Assembly: GCF_001294465.1 (NCBI RefSeq)
Contig: NZ_LGAA01000026.1
Span: 186,001 to 250,000, forward strand
DNA: 64,000 nt
Source of the DNA: Moellerella wisconsensis ATCC 35017
GTDB lineage: Bacteria > Pseudomonadota > Gammaproteobacteria > Enterobacterales > Enterobacteriaceae
Direction of reading: 5' to 3'
Part shown: one piece after another, positions 1 through 8,181 of the stretch
How the letters are laid out: every line of letters starts with the position of its first letter
How positions within the stretch are numbered: position 1 is the stretch's first letter
The notes under the pieces: model-generated
Databases searched by the model: none
What the model saw: the letters and a program-made list of their open reading frames with translations, nothing else
What the model was told of the DNA's origin: nothing
Made by a program: the position numbers and the translations under genes

Positions 1-10
1 TGCATGAAAC

Positions 11-28
11 ATTGCATAATTATTCCCA
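11..28. promoter_or_regulatory. Candidate ArgR operator (ARG box) upstream of artP
   Basis: The 18-bp site ATTGCATAATTATTCCCA matches the enterobacterial ARG box consensus (WNTGAATWWWWATTCANW) at 16 of 18 positions. It lies about 45 bp before the artP start. ARG boxes usually occur as pairs; a partner would lie mostly outside the window. Arginine-dependent repression of art genes by ArgR is known in E. coli; its action here is inferred. Confidence 0.55.
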
Positions 29-73
29 TGAGATTACTATCTCTACTAGATTATAGCCATTCAGAATATTAGC

Positions 74-802
74 ATGAGTATTCAATTAAAAAACATAAAC
101 TGTTTCTATGGTGCTCATCAGGCACTGTTTGATATCAACCTAGAATGTGCCGCAGGTGAGACCATGATTTTACTCGGTCCTAGTGGCGCAGGAAAAAGTT
201 CTTTGCTACGGGTACTCAATTTACTTGAAATGCCCCGCTCCGGTGAGCTTAATATTGCGGATCAACATTTTGATTTTACAGCTAAACCTGATGCCAAAGC
301 TATTCGCATGTTACGTCAAAATGTCGGCATGGTTTTTCAGCAATATAATTTGTGGCCGCATTTGACGGTAATGGATAATTTAATTGAAGCACCTTGCAGA
401 GTATTAAAAATATCTCGCCAGGAAGCCCGGGCCAAAGCAGAAAAATTGCTCAGCCGCTTACGTTTATCACCGTTTTCTGAACGTTTCCCACTGCATCTCT
501 CCGGTGGACAACAACAACGAGTCGCGATTGCTCGAGCGTTAATGATGGAGCCTAAGGTCCTGTTATTTGATGAACCTACGGCGGCACTAGATCCAGAAAT
601 CACAGCTCAAGTTGTTGATATAATACGAGAATTATCAGAGACAGGCATTACACAAGTGATCGTCACTCATGAAGTGGAAATTGCCCGTAAAGCCGCCAGT
701 AAAGTGGTTTATATGGAAAATGGTCACATTATAGAGCAAGGAGATGCTAGCCACTTCACAGCACCTCATACTGAAGCGTTTGCAAACTATTTATCACATT
801 AA
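74..802 (+). CDS. artP: Arginine ABC transporter ATP-binding protein ArtP
   Basis: ATPase subunit of the high-affinity arginine importer, working at the inner face of the cytoplasmic membrane with ArtQ, ArtM and a periplasmic binding protein. The 242 residues equal the E. coli length. Walker A GPSGAGKS is at residues 35-42, the ABC signature LSGGQQQR near 142, and Walker [12 protein letters not shown] follows at about 160-172. It is the first gene of artPIQM, with artI starting 18 bp after its stop. A candidate ArgR box lies just upstream. The gene order and the arginine-type binding protein support ArtP over other polar amino acid ATPases. Confidence 0.93.
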   Translation: MSIQLKNINCFYGAHQALFDINLECAAGETMILLGPSGAGKSSLLRVLNLLEMPRSGELNIADQHFDFTAKPDAKAIRMLRQNVGMVFQQYNLWPHLTVMDNLIEAPCRVLKISRQEARAKAEKLLSRLRLSPFSERFPLHLSGGQQQRVAIARALMMEPKVLLFDEPTAALDPEITAQVVDIIRELSETGITQVIVTHEVEIARKAASKVVYMENGHIIEQGDASHFTAPHTEAFANYLSH

Positions 803-820
803 TCGATACAGGAATTAGCG

Positions 821-1561
821 ATGAAAAAAATATTATTAGCAGCGCTACTTGGCGCCATGACGTTATCTGCAACTGCGGCAGAAAAAGAAACAATCCGCTT
901 TGCAACAGAGGCGACGTATGCGCCGTTTGAAATGTTTGATGCCAACAATCAAATCGTCGGCTTTGATGTTGATTTAGCGAATGCAATGTGTGACAAAATT
1001 AATGCCACTTGCACCTTTACTCATCAATCCTTTGATAGCTTAATTCCTAGCTTAAAATTCCGTCGCTTTGACGCATTAATGGCCGGTATTGATATTACGC
1101 CAGATCGTCAAAAACAAGTCGATTTTACCGACACTTATTATGCAAACTCCGCTGAGTTCATCGCGGTTAAAGATAAAATAACGTCACCGGCTCAGTTAAA
1201 AGGCAAAAAAATTGGAGTTCAAAACGGTACAACGCACCAAAAATATATCATGGAACAGCTAAAAGATATGAGTACCGTGCCTTATGATAACTATCAAGCA
1301 GCTATTTTAGATCTGCAAAGTGGACGTATTGACGCAGTTTTCGGTGATACAGCCGTGGCTGATGAATGGTTAAAAGCAAAAGGTAATGAAAATCTCGCCG
1401 TGGTGGGTGATAAAGTCACGGATCCTGAATACTTCGGTATCGGTCTCGGTATTGCGGTACGTAAAGGCAACAAAGACTTGCAAGACAAGCTGAATAAAGC
1501 AATGTCAGAAGTCAAAGCGGACGGTACCTATGACGTCATCTATAAAAAATGGTTTGAATAA
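821..1561 (+). CDS. artI: Arginine-binding periplasmic protein ArtI/ArtJ
   Basis: Periplasmic solute-binding protein (family 3) that delivers arginine to ArtQM-ArtP. The N terminus is a clear Sec signal peptide (MKKILLAALLGAMTLSATAA, likely cut after ATAA). The mature part starts with ETIRFATEATYAPFEMFD, typical of polar amino acid binding proteins, followed by GFDVDLANAMC and the ligand-region segment MAGIDITPDRQKQVDFTDTYY. At 246 residues it is close to E. coli ArtI and ArtJ (243 each). Only one binding-protein gene is present here, so it may combine the roles of the two E. coli paralogues; the ArtI/ArtJ choice rests on its place inside the operon. Confidence 0.88.
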   Translation: MKKILLAALLGAMTLSATAAEKETIRFATEATYAPFEMFDANNQIVGFDVDLANAMCDKINATCTFTHQSFDSLIPSLKFRRFDALMAGIDITPDRQKQVDFTDTYYANSAEFIAVKDKITSPAQLKGKKIGVQNGTTHQKYIMEQLKDMSTVPYDNYQAAILDLQSGRIDAVFGDTAVADEWLKAKGNENLAVVGDKVTDPEYFGIGLGIAVRKGNKDLQDKLNKAMSEVKADGTYDVIYKKWFE

Positions 1562-1576
1562 TAGTCGACGAGTTTA

Positions 1577-2317
1577 ATGAGTAATTTTCTATTTTTAATC
1601 AGCGCCGCCGGTTTAACCGTCGGCCTTGCTATTTCTGCACTGATACTTGGTCTGATCCTTGCCATGCTCTTTATGGCATGGGAATCGGTTAGATTCAAAT
1701 CAATTGCATTTTTAGGCACTTGCTGGGTCACCCTGATCCGTGGTTTGCCGGAGCTATTGGTAGTGCTGTTCGTTTACTACGGCACATTACAAATGGTAAT
1801 GCTGTTGGGTGACGGAATTGAGTTAAATCTCGGCTTCTGGCAGACAACGCTGCAAATCGACCCTAGCCTATTTTTCGCAGAAAGTGGCGAGTTTGATGTT
1901 ACTCCATTTGTATGCGGGGTGATTGCCTTATCTTTATTATATGCAGCTTACGCCTCTCAAACCTTACGCGGTGCTTTAAAATCAGTTCCTTATGGTCAAT
2001 GGGAAGCAGGTTTTGCTCTTGGGTTAGATAAAAAAACGATTTTCTTTCGTTATATTATGCCGCAAATGTGGCGGCATGCTTTACCGGGGTTAGGTAATCA
2101 ATGGTTGGTATTATTAAAAGATACCGCATTAGTTTCATTAATCAGCGTTAATGACCTCATGCTACAAACTACCAGTATAGTGAATCGGACACACGAGCCT
2201 TTTACTTGGTATTCAATCGTGGCACTAATTTATTTAGCCATCACGCTTTTCAGTCAATTCATTCTTAAACGTATTGAGTTACATACCACACGTTTTGAGC
2301 GGGAGAGCGCTAAATGA
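1577..2317 (+). CDS. artQ: Arginine ABC transporter permease ArtQ
   Basis: Inner-membrane permease subunit of the arginine importer (HisMQ family). It has several hydrophobic segments and the cytoplasmic coupling loop with the pattern [21 protein letters not shown] near residues 138-160, which contacts the ATPase. Length is 246 residues against 238 in E. coli. The stop overlaps the artM start by four bases (ATGA), so the two permeases are probably translationally coupled. No separate promoter is visible between artI and artQ, which fits one transcript. Confidence 0.9.
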   Translation: MSNFLFLISAAGLTVGLAISALILGLILAMLFMAWESVRFKSIAFLGTCWVTLIRGLPELLVVLFVYYGTLQMVMLLGDGIELNLGFWQTTLQIDPSLFFAESGEFDVTPFVCGVIALSLLYAAYASQTLRGALKSVPYGQWEAGFALGLDKKTIFFRYIMPQMWRHALPGLGNQWLVLLKDTALVSLISVNDLMLQTTSIVNRTHEPFTWYSIVALIYLAITLFSQFILKRIELHTTRFERESAK

Positions 2318-2982
2318 TTGATTTAATTATCTCTCTGTTACCGGGCTTACCGACCAGTCTGTCGTTAACCTTCAGTGCGCTGTTTGTTGCCTTTATATTA
2401 GCTATTGTATTTACACTGGTACTGTCATTAAAAACACCGGTAATTTCACACATTGTTCGAGTTTATATCACGCTATTTACCGGTACACCTTTATTAGTGC
2501 AGTTTTTCCTAATCTATAACGGACCGGGCCAGTTTGAATCACTAAAAAATTATCCCCAATTATGGGAAATAATTTCAACGCCTTGGATCTGTGCGATGGT
2601 CGCATTAGCGCTAAATAGTGCCGCTTATTCCACATTGCTGTTTCATGGGGCAGTAAAAGCGATTCCAGCCGGTCAATGGCAATCCTGTCAGGCTCTGGGA
2701 ATGTCTAAATTACAAACCATGCGGATCATCTTACCTTATGCTTTTAAACGTGCTCTATCGTCCTATTCTAACGAAGTGGTACTGATATTTAAAAGTACCT
2801 CGCTCGCCAGTACAATTACTTTGTTAGATGTTATGGGTTATAGCCGTTTAGTCTTTGGGCAGACCTATGATGTGATGGTATTTGTGGCAGCAGGGATTAT
2901 TTATTTGTGTGTCAACGCGTTACTGACCTTAATTATGCGGATAATTGAGCGCCGAGCACTGGCATTTGAATACCGAGATTGA
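2314..2982 (+). CDS. artM: Arginine ABC transporter permease ArtM
   Basis: Second inner-membrane permease of the arginine importer, pairing with ArtQ. The 222 residues equal E. coli ArtM. Family features include the segment [21 protein letters not shown] near residue 52 and the coupling loop [26 protein letters not shown] near residues 123-148. It overlaps artQ by ATGA and ends the operon; a strong hairpin follows 43 bp downstream. E. coli has artJ in this neighbourhood, but here the next segment is a decayed rlmC on the other strand. Confidence 0.9.
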   Translation: MIDLIISLLPGLPTSLSLTFSALFVAFILAIVFTLVLSLKTPVISHIVRVYITLFTGTPLLVQFFLIYNGPGQFESLKNYPQLWEIISTPWICAMVALALNSAAYSTLLFHGAVKAIPAGQWQSCQALGMSKLQTMRIILPYAFKRALSSYSNEVVLIFKSTSLASTITLLDVMGYSRLVFGQTYDVMVFVAAGIIYLCVNALLTLIMRIIERRALAFEYRD

Positions 2983-3025
2983 TGTGTATACAGCAATTAA
3001 TATCGCAGATTAAATACCTTGTTTT

Positions 3026-3071
3026 CTCGGCAATAAAAAAGATGCGTGAATACATCTTTTTTATTGCCGAG
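3026..3071 (+). terminator. Hairpin terminator after artM, 19-bp perfect stem
   Basis: Arms 3026-3044 and 3053-3071 are perfect 19-bp inverted complements around an 8-base loop. The stem contains an A6/T6 segment, so it can act in both directions. It lies 43 bp after the artM stop and just past the 3' side of the decayed, oppositely oriented rlmC. It probably ends artPIQM and once also insulated rlmC. Confidence 0.7.
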
Positions 3072-3093
3072 AGTGTCACCAAATATAATTTAA

Positions 3094-4033
3094 TACTTTT
3101 TAACAACCCATAGCGCTAGATATTAAATAACGGCCCTTGCTTGATCTAATAGCTGTACAGCCGACCAATACCGTTGGCTATTATTTGTGCATTATAACTG
3201 GGATCTAAAAAATAAGCAGGACACAGAGTAGCCAGATAATTGCATAACATTTGTCCAACATCTCGGCGCGGCAGATTCATCAATATTAATTCAGATACTT
3301 TATGTTTTACAGTAGTGAATCTGATTGAATCAAAAACTTAAAAATCAATATCCTGTAAACCAATTTATGTCACAGATTGACATGTACCTTTAATCACGGA
3401 TTGATTAATTTTAATCCCGGTTAAACTCGTTTTAGATTGTTCGCCATACAGATAGAATCAAACAGTACAAAAAAAGATCTCGCATTTCAGTAACATTTAA
3501 CACTTGGTCTATTCTTCTGCTGGTCAGTCAGCAGCCTTTCTTACACACCTTCTATAATAACCATGCGTACAGATTGAATATTGGTAGAAATAACCACTCA
3601 TTATGATAATTGTAGCTGTCACTAAGATAAAATGAGCCGAATAAACTGAGGGACGTTTTTTTCTAAACGCAAAACAAAGCGCAGCATGATCCGACTATCA
3701 ATTTTGCCTTCAGTGGCTAGAATTATGTTAACTCGCTCTTTCTACACTCAATATTATATGATGTGAGTCTTGCCCTACCCTAGTCATGCGATAAAAGGTT
3801 TTAACGCTGAATAATACCCAACACCAGTTTTTTCGCCGCTGTCAGAAATTATCATTTTAGCTTTGTTACGAAAAATATACTTAGGGCTAGTAATCGGAGA
3901 AAAAACTGATGGGTCTTCAAGCAGTAAACACGACTTGAAGTTGAGCCTGTTCTTGCCCAACTTATTGTTCAATATGGATATTAAGCCACTGATAAGAATG
4001 ACACATACCCACTGTATATTTTTCACACCGTAT
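3094..4033 (-). pseudogene. rlmC: Decayed rlmC (23S rRNA m5U747 methyltransferase)
   Basis: Reading the minus strand in all frames gives colinear matches to RlmC (RumB/YbjF). They are an N terminus with CxxxYxVGMCHSYQW (about 4033-3965), FRNKAKMIISDSGEK...ALKPFIA (3873-3786), MLRFVLRLEKNVPQ (3726-3622), STNIQSVRMVIIEG (about 3602-3546), and VSELILMNLPRRDVGQMLCNYL...YNAQ (about 3310-3170), ending near VQLLD. Stops and frameshifts separate them. The segment that should carry the SAM-binding DLFCGVGG motif is missing, so no functional enzyme can be made. The position between ybjN and art matches the E. coli rlmC locus. E. coli similarity was judged from memory of the family, not by alignment software. 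Confidence 0.85.
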
Positions 4034-4071
4034 ATTTATTACAGCGTAAAGTAAAAGAATAAGAAGATTAA

Positions 4072-4572
4072 TTAATGAATAATGACCGGCTGACTGTCTG
4101 AATTATCAGGTTCTTCTTCATCAATTTCTTCCATATCTTCACGATTAGAATAGAGTAAATTATTACTGTGAATTTCAAAAATAATCGATGAAATCTGATC
4201 TTCAGCTTGTTGTACAAAATGATTGAATTGATTGTATGTCATACCCGCGTCTAAAGAGAACGATTGACTAACCACTAACTTAGGCAGATTTTCATCATTT
4301 ATTTCAAGAAAAACTTTGGCGGTTAAAGAACTCGCATTTATCTGACTAATATTGGCTAATAACGTGATAATAGCGGTTGGCTTTACTTCAGCTAATGCCG
4401 ACAACACTAATACATTATTCAAGATATCTAATTTAGCATCAAAGATACCATCAATATTTTGCATATGCGGTAAATGAAGCGCGGAACAAGCATCACATTC
4501 AAAATAAGAAGTTTTGAGTTGGTCTAGCCACTCACGCAGCTTGGTGATGTCCGGGTAACAAATAGATTCCAT
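4072..4572 (-). CDS. ybjN: YbjN family protein
   Basis: Full-length YbjN homologue (166 residues; 158 in E. coli), a cytoplasmic protein reported as a regulator affecting motility and stress in enterobacteria; its biochemical activity is unknown. Recognised by the N-terminal block FECDACSALHLPHMQNIDGIFDAKLDI and the central INASSLTAKVFLEINDENLPKLVVSQSLS-like block. The C-terminal tail is acidic (EEIDEEEPDNSD) and differs from E. coli. It lies between the rlmC pseudogene and ybjC on the same strand; in E. coli, potFGHI and ybjO separate ybjN from rlmC and are absent here. Confidence 0.88.
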   Translation of the reverse strand: MESICYPDITKLREWLDQLKTSYFECDACSALHLPHMQNIDGIFDAKLDILNNVLVLSALAEVKPTAIITLLANISQINASSLTAKVFLEINDENLPKLVVSQSFSLDAGMTYNQFNHFVQQAEDQISSIIFEIHSNNLLYSNREDMEEIDEEEPDNSDSQPVIIH

Positions 4573-4712
4573 GAAAATTAACCTTATTCAACTCAAAATA
4601 GCCAGTGCATAGCTTACGGAATTATGGACTAATTCGCTATGCTAAAAGCGCAAAAAACATAAAAAATCGCTAGATATGTTAGTTTATCTACTCAATATTA
4701 TTTTAATTATTG

Positions 4713-5018
4713 CTATGGGCGTTTTTTAGAGCTTTTATTTCTTTCTTCTGTCGATTTTTTATTATCAATCCCAATAAAACTTAAACTATGAATAGCTCGC
4801 CAAACAATGTTCACAGCAGCCGGCATTAAACAACCAACCCCTACCATCACCAGCGAAACAAACGCACTCTGTGACATTAAAAACGCGGGTAAACTAACGT
4901 AATCATTCATCGCCAAAAAAACGAAAACTAAAATCAGCATCCCAATAGCTTCTAATATAAGCACTATTTTAGGCATATCAGAAAGTGAACGCATCATTTG
5001 TGGCTGTTTTTTATTCAT
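4713..5018 (-). CDS. ybjC: YbjC family (DUF1418) small membrane protein
   Basis: Small inner-membrane protein of unknown function with two hydrophobic segments (roughly residues 18-40 and 50-72) and a basic C terminus. The block PKIVLILEAIGMLIL matches the YbjC signature PKGVLILEFIGMMLL. The chosen start (MNKKQPQ) has a good Shine-Dalgarno (GAGGAT) just upstream; an in-frame ATG 24 bases earlier has none. In E. coli ybjC heads a group with nfsA and rimK; both are missing here and ybjN follows directly. Confidence 0.8.
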   Translation of the reverse strand: MNKKQPQMMRSLSDMPKIVLILEAIGMLILVFVFLAMNDYVSLPAFLMSQSAFVSLVMVGVGCLMPAAVNIVWRAIHSLSFIGIDNKKSTEERNKSSKKRP

Positions 5019-5359
5019 ATCATCCTCATATTTTTTGCACACTATACCTTAAAACTAACCACAAAATCACTGTTGACTGCAGTTTCAGCTAAGCATTGCA
5101 ATACAATATGGGTATCTTATTGATAAAATCCTCAAAAAATATTTATAAAAATAGATGCTGTTTAATTTAGCTATAATTTTAAACAATAAGAGTAAAAGGT
5201 AAAACCTACTTTTTTTTCCATCCATTCACAGGCATAGTAGATAAATAGATCGTAACTATTGTTCAGTTTAAAATAGCGATAGAATAAAATTTGCTATCGC
5301 ATAAAATAGTAGCAAGTACCTTAATCGCAAGATTATTAGAATTTCATTTAGGAGAAGTT

Positions 5360-5623
5360 ATGTTTACAGTAATTTTTGGTCGTCCTGGTTGCCCATATTG
5401 TGTCCGCGCAAAAGAATTAGCTGAAAAACTGAAAAATGATCGTGACGATTTTGATTTTCGTTATGTTGATATTCAAGCTGAAGGTATTTCTAAAGCTGAT
5501 TTATCAAAAACCGTTGGTAAACCAGTAGAAACTGTTCCTCAGATTTTTATTGATGAAAAACACATCGGCGGTTGTACTGATTTCGAAGCCTATGCTAAAG
5601 AACATTTAAACCTGTTCAATTAA
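5360..5623 (+). CDS. grxA: Glutaredoxin 1
   Basis: Cytoplasmic dithiol glutaredoxin that uses glutathione to reduce disulfides, including ribonucleotide reductase and OxyR in E. coli. The active site GCPYC is at residues 10-14 (CPYC at 11-14). The glutathione-binding TVPQIFIDEKHIGGCTDF follows near residues 58-75, with a Cys where E. coli has Tyr after HIGG. The start MFTVIFGRPG is preceded by AGGAGAAG; an upstream in-frame start at 5291 lacks family support. The 87 residues match E. coli (85). It is divergent from ybjC, as in E. coli. Confidence 0.95.
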   Translation: MFTVIFGRPGCPYCVRAKELAEKLKNDRDDFDFRYVDIQAEGISKADLSKTVGKPVETVPQIFIDEKHIGGCTDFEAYAKEHLNLFN

Positions 5624-5644
5624 TAACTGATTAATATATCATTC

Positions 5645-5671
5645 GGGTTGCGGTGTAATTTTGACTGCAAC
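5645..5671 (+). terminator. Weak hairpin after grxA
   Basis: GGTTGC and GCAACC form a short stem 25 to 50 bases after the grxA stop, followed by a mixed T-rich stretch. The stem is short, the loop is long and the U-tract is poor, so terminator function is tentative. Confidence 0.3.
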
Positions 5672-5840
5672 CTAATAATTTCCTTTATTTTTACTATAAC
5701 CCCTATATCCAGCCGTGTTATATCCATCTTCTGTTAGTTTATCCATTTAATCATCCCGTACTAACACAAGTATCAATCAATAAAAGATGCTACGCTTTTG
5801 GTTATATCATAAGTAATACATAAAATTTAGCTTATTGAAT

Positions 5841-5867
5841 GAACTTTCTTGAAAGACTACAGTCTGA
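5841..5867 (+). promoter_or_regulatory. Sigma-E promoter of rybB
   Basis: A -35 element GAACTT (5841-5846) and a -10 element GTCTGA (5862-5867) are separated by 15 bp, fitting the RpoE consensus (GGAACTT, about 15-16 bp, GTCTAA/TCTGA). The predicted transcript start (5874) lies 6 bp after the -10. In E. coli and Salmonella rybB is a classic sigma-E target, so this supports envelope-stress control here. Confidence 0.85.
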
Positions 5868-5873
5868 ATAAGT

Positions 5874-5951
5874 GCCACTGCTTTTCTTTAATGTCCGAAT
5901 ATTGACGAACCCGATAGTTTACCCTCATGGTTTTCACACTATCGGGTTTTT
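5874..5951 (+). ncRNA. rybB: RybB small regulatory RNA
   Basis: The 5' end GCCACTGCTTTTCTTT is identical to the seed of E. coli/Salmonella RybB, the Hfq-dependent sRNA that represses outer-membrane porin mRNAs during sigma-E stress. The 3' part is a factor-independent terminator: arms 5908-5918 and 5938-5948 (AACCCGATAGT / ACTATCGGGTT) followed by T's. The stem and middle diverge from E. coli while the seed is fixed, as expected for a real sRNA. Length is about 78 nt, as in E. coli (about 79). The position near grxA also matches E. coli, where rybB is a few genes away. Confidence 0.92.
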
Positions 5952-6055
5952 ATTTGCTCAAAATACACACGCCAATATCATTCTTGACTATCATATCACT
6001 CTTGACTACATAGCTAATCTCAATCACCTCAACCAATTAAGTTATCTAATCCTCA

Positions 6056-6475
6056 TTACTCGCCATATAACGTAACTACAATTTTCCGAGCACCACCATT
6101 ATCTCGATGTTCACATAAATATATTCCCTGCCAAATACCCAAATTAAGTTGCCCTCGACTAATTGGAATATTAAGACTACAACCTAAAATACTGGTTTTA
6201 AGATGAGCCGGCATATCATCACTGCCCTCATAATTATGGCAATAATACGCTTGATCTTCAGGAACGGCTCGATTGAAGTAACTTTCAAAATCTTGTCTTA
6301 CTGTTGGGTCTGCATTTTCATTAATAGTTAATGACGCAGAAGTATGCTGGATAAAAACATTCATCATTCCGATATTAATATTTGCTAATTCAGGAAGTTG
6401 ACAAATAATAGCCTCAGTGATCAAATGTACGCCTCGAGACCGAGGCTTTAATTGCAATTCTTTTTGTATCCACAT
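6056..6475 (-). CDS. yjbQ: YjbQ/UPF0047 family protein (secondary thiamine-phosphate synthase type)
   Basis: Small cytoplasmic protein of the UPF0047 family; E. coli YjbQ has weak thiamine-phosphate synthase activity, but its physiological role is not settled. Family motifs seen are SRGVHLIT near residue 13, QHTSASLTINENADPTVR near 46-63, MPAHLKTSILG near 88, and WQGIYLCEHRDNGGARKIVVTL at the end. The start MWIQKEL has GGGGAAG upstream and matches the E. coli N terminus; the in-frame extension upstream is not supported. It is divergent from ybjG. Confidence 0.85.
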   Translation of the reverse strand: MWIQKELQLKPRSRGVHLITEAIICQLPELANINIGMMNVFIQHTSASLTINENADPTVRQDFESYFNRAVPEDQAYYCHNYEGSDDMPAHLKTSILGCSLNIPISRGQLNLGIWQGIYLCEHRDNGGARKIVVTLYGE

Positions 6476-6674
6476 AATAACTTCCCCATCATATTCACCA
6501 ATAATTTGGTTATTAATCAATAATTATTGCGTCATTTTCATATAAAAAGAACAGTCTCTCTATTTTATAACATAATTATTAGATAAAGAGACTTTACCTA
6601 TACCAAAAGAGCTATTACTCTCTGGCCTCTACGTTTGTGAAACAAACTGGTATTTTTTCTGTGAGGCTTATACC

Positions 6675-7283
6675 GTGTTAGAAGAATTCAACCTGAATTT
6701 ATTCAATATGATTAATGCAACCCCCGATACTGCAGAGGGGACATTAGCATTAGCAATTTTTATTGCTAAACGTCTAATTTTAATTTTTCCGATAATTGTG
6801 GCGGCTTGCTGGCTATGGGGAGCAACTAATAATATGCCGCAGCAACGCACTTATGTGTGTAAAACTGCCATTGCCTTGATTGTTGGCCTAACCATCTCAG
6901 GTTTAATTGGGGCTATCGCTCCACATGATCGTCCTTTTATGATGGGAATTGGTACTAATTTTCTCGATCATTCACCAACACCTTCATTTCCTAGTAATCA
7001 CGGTACCTTGGTCTTTACTTTTGCTTTTGCCGCATTATTTTGGCTTAGAAAATGGTTTGGCTTAATTTTATTTATTCCCGCGATCGCTATAGCTTGGTCT
7101 CGTATTTTCTTAGGAGTTCACTGGCCTCTAGATATGATAGGTGGCTTTATTCTCGCCATTATTGCCTGTGGTATCACCCAAATTCTATGGATGGTTATCG
7201 GTACATATGTATTACCTAAACTAATTAAGATTTATCGTCTAATTTTTGCACCACTCATCCGAAAAGGATGGGTTCAAGAATAA
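6675..7283 (+). CDS. ybjG: Undecaprenyl-diphosphate phosphatase YbjG (PAP2 family)
   Basis: Membrane phosphatase of the PAP2 superfamily that regenerates undecaprenyl phosphate, the lipid carrier for peptidoglycan and O-antigen. The three PAP2 motifs are visible: the HDRPF region near residue 80, SFPSNHGTLVF near 97-107 (catalytic His), and SRIFLGVHWPLDMIGG near 145-160. About five membrane segments are present. The start is GTG. The 202 residues match E. coli (198), including the C-terminal IRKGWV. E. coli ybjG lies next to dacC, which here is 6 kb away beyond sdaCB. Confidence 0.88.
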   Translation: MLEEFNLNLFNMINATPDTAEGTLALAIFIAKRLILIFPIIVAACWLWGATNNMPQQRTYVCKTAIALIVGLTISGLIGAIAPHDRPFMMGIGTNFLDHSPTPSFPSNHGTLVFTFAFAALFWLRKWFGLILFIPAIAIAWSRIFLGVHWPLDMIGGFILAIIACGITQILWMVIGTYVLPKLIKIYRLIFAPLIRKGWVQE

Positions 7284-7307
7284 ATATTCTACAATAAGTA
7301 ATCTTCA

Positions 7308-7341
7308 ATTAAATACGGATAATTAAATATCCGTATTTAAT
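7308..7341 (+). terminator. Hairpin after ybjG
   Basis: Arms 7308-7321 and 7328-7341 are a perfect 14-bp inverted repeat with a 6-base loop, 24 bp after the ybjG stop. No strong T-run follows, so it could be a transcript-end stabiliser rather than an intrinsic terminator. Confidence 0.5.
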
Positions 7342-8181
7342 CCTTTGGTAATCCTTTGGATAACGAAAAAATAATCTGACTAATTTATATCACTGTCGCG
7401 GCCTTAGTATAAAATAGATAAATTTTACTTTTCAAAAATCAATAACAAAAAAATAACAAAATTAATTATTATATTTTCTTACAATTTTTAAACCAAATAA
7501 ATCACTAGCCTAAAATCTTATACTATTCGATTATTATTAATACAATATAATTATTGAATGAATGAAATAACTTACTCCCCTGAATAGCACAATAATAACC
7601 ATAGATTATAAATTCCATTATAATCATATGATTAGTTATATTTCCCAGGTTAAAAATTAAGCTTAAAATTCATTTTTTGATTTTAATCAATATTAACTAC
7701 AGCATAAATCAAAGCTAACTTTAAATTTTATTAATATAATAACATTTACTTCTACTATTAAAAATAAACATCTATAAATGATAAATTTATTATTCTTTAT
7801 ACCAAATCAAAATATTAAATTTATATTTTCACTTCATTTTTATTAACATTTTCATAAAATATTGCTTTCTATAGACTTATATGGTTACATTCGGCTTTTG
7901 AGAGCAAGATCACGGCATTTTATTCTAAAAAACTATAGATTAGCGGCTTCGAAATCCATTATTCAAATTAATATATAAAAACAACAAAACTGATTGAAAA
8001 TCAATCAACATTTTAATTATTTTCAATAAGTTTGTTAGGTGAGATAAATAACTGATACTTTATTCATTTGGTTATTTAATACTCAAATACAAATATTAAT
8101 CTGTTTTATGTAAAAATTGAACGCTATACCCAATCGTTTTTTATTTTATTTTATTTTTTGGCTTTAATTTCGGAGAACATT
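7342..8181 (+). other. 840-bp AT-rich non-coding region upstream of sdaC
   Basis: No protein-like reading frame or RNA gene was recognised on either strand. The region is strongly AT-rich. One CRP-like site TGAGA-N6-TCACG is at 7899-7914, about 270 bp before sdaC. sdaC is controlled by CRP and Lrp in E. coli, so the region probably carries regulatory sites; individual sites cannot be assigned with certainty. Confidence 0.4.
7899..7914. promoter_or_regulatory. Weak CRP-like site upstream of sdaC
   Basis: TGAGA, six bases, TCACG: 8 of the 10 core positions of the CRP consensus TGTGA-N6-TCACA. The distance to sdaC is large unless the leader is long. Only suggestive. Confidence 0.3.

Noticed and set aside
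2983-3025. A second arginine-binding protein gene (artJ) after artM
   Set aside because: The sequence after artM is a terminator hairpin and decayed rlmC; no binding-protein similarity was found.
3784-4026. An 80-residue hypothetical protein on the minus strand
   Set aside because: Its second half (FRNKAKM...ALKPFIA) is clearly RlmC sequence in one of several broken frames, so it belongs to the pseudogene.
5872-6075. A 67-residue reading frame over the RybB region
   Set aside because: It runs through the sRNA and its terminator, has no ribosome binding site and no family resemblance.
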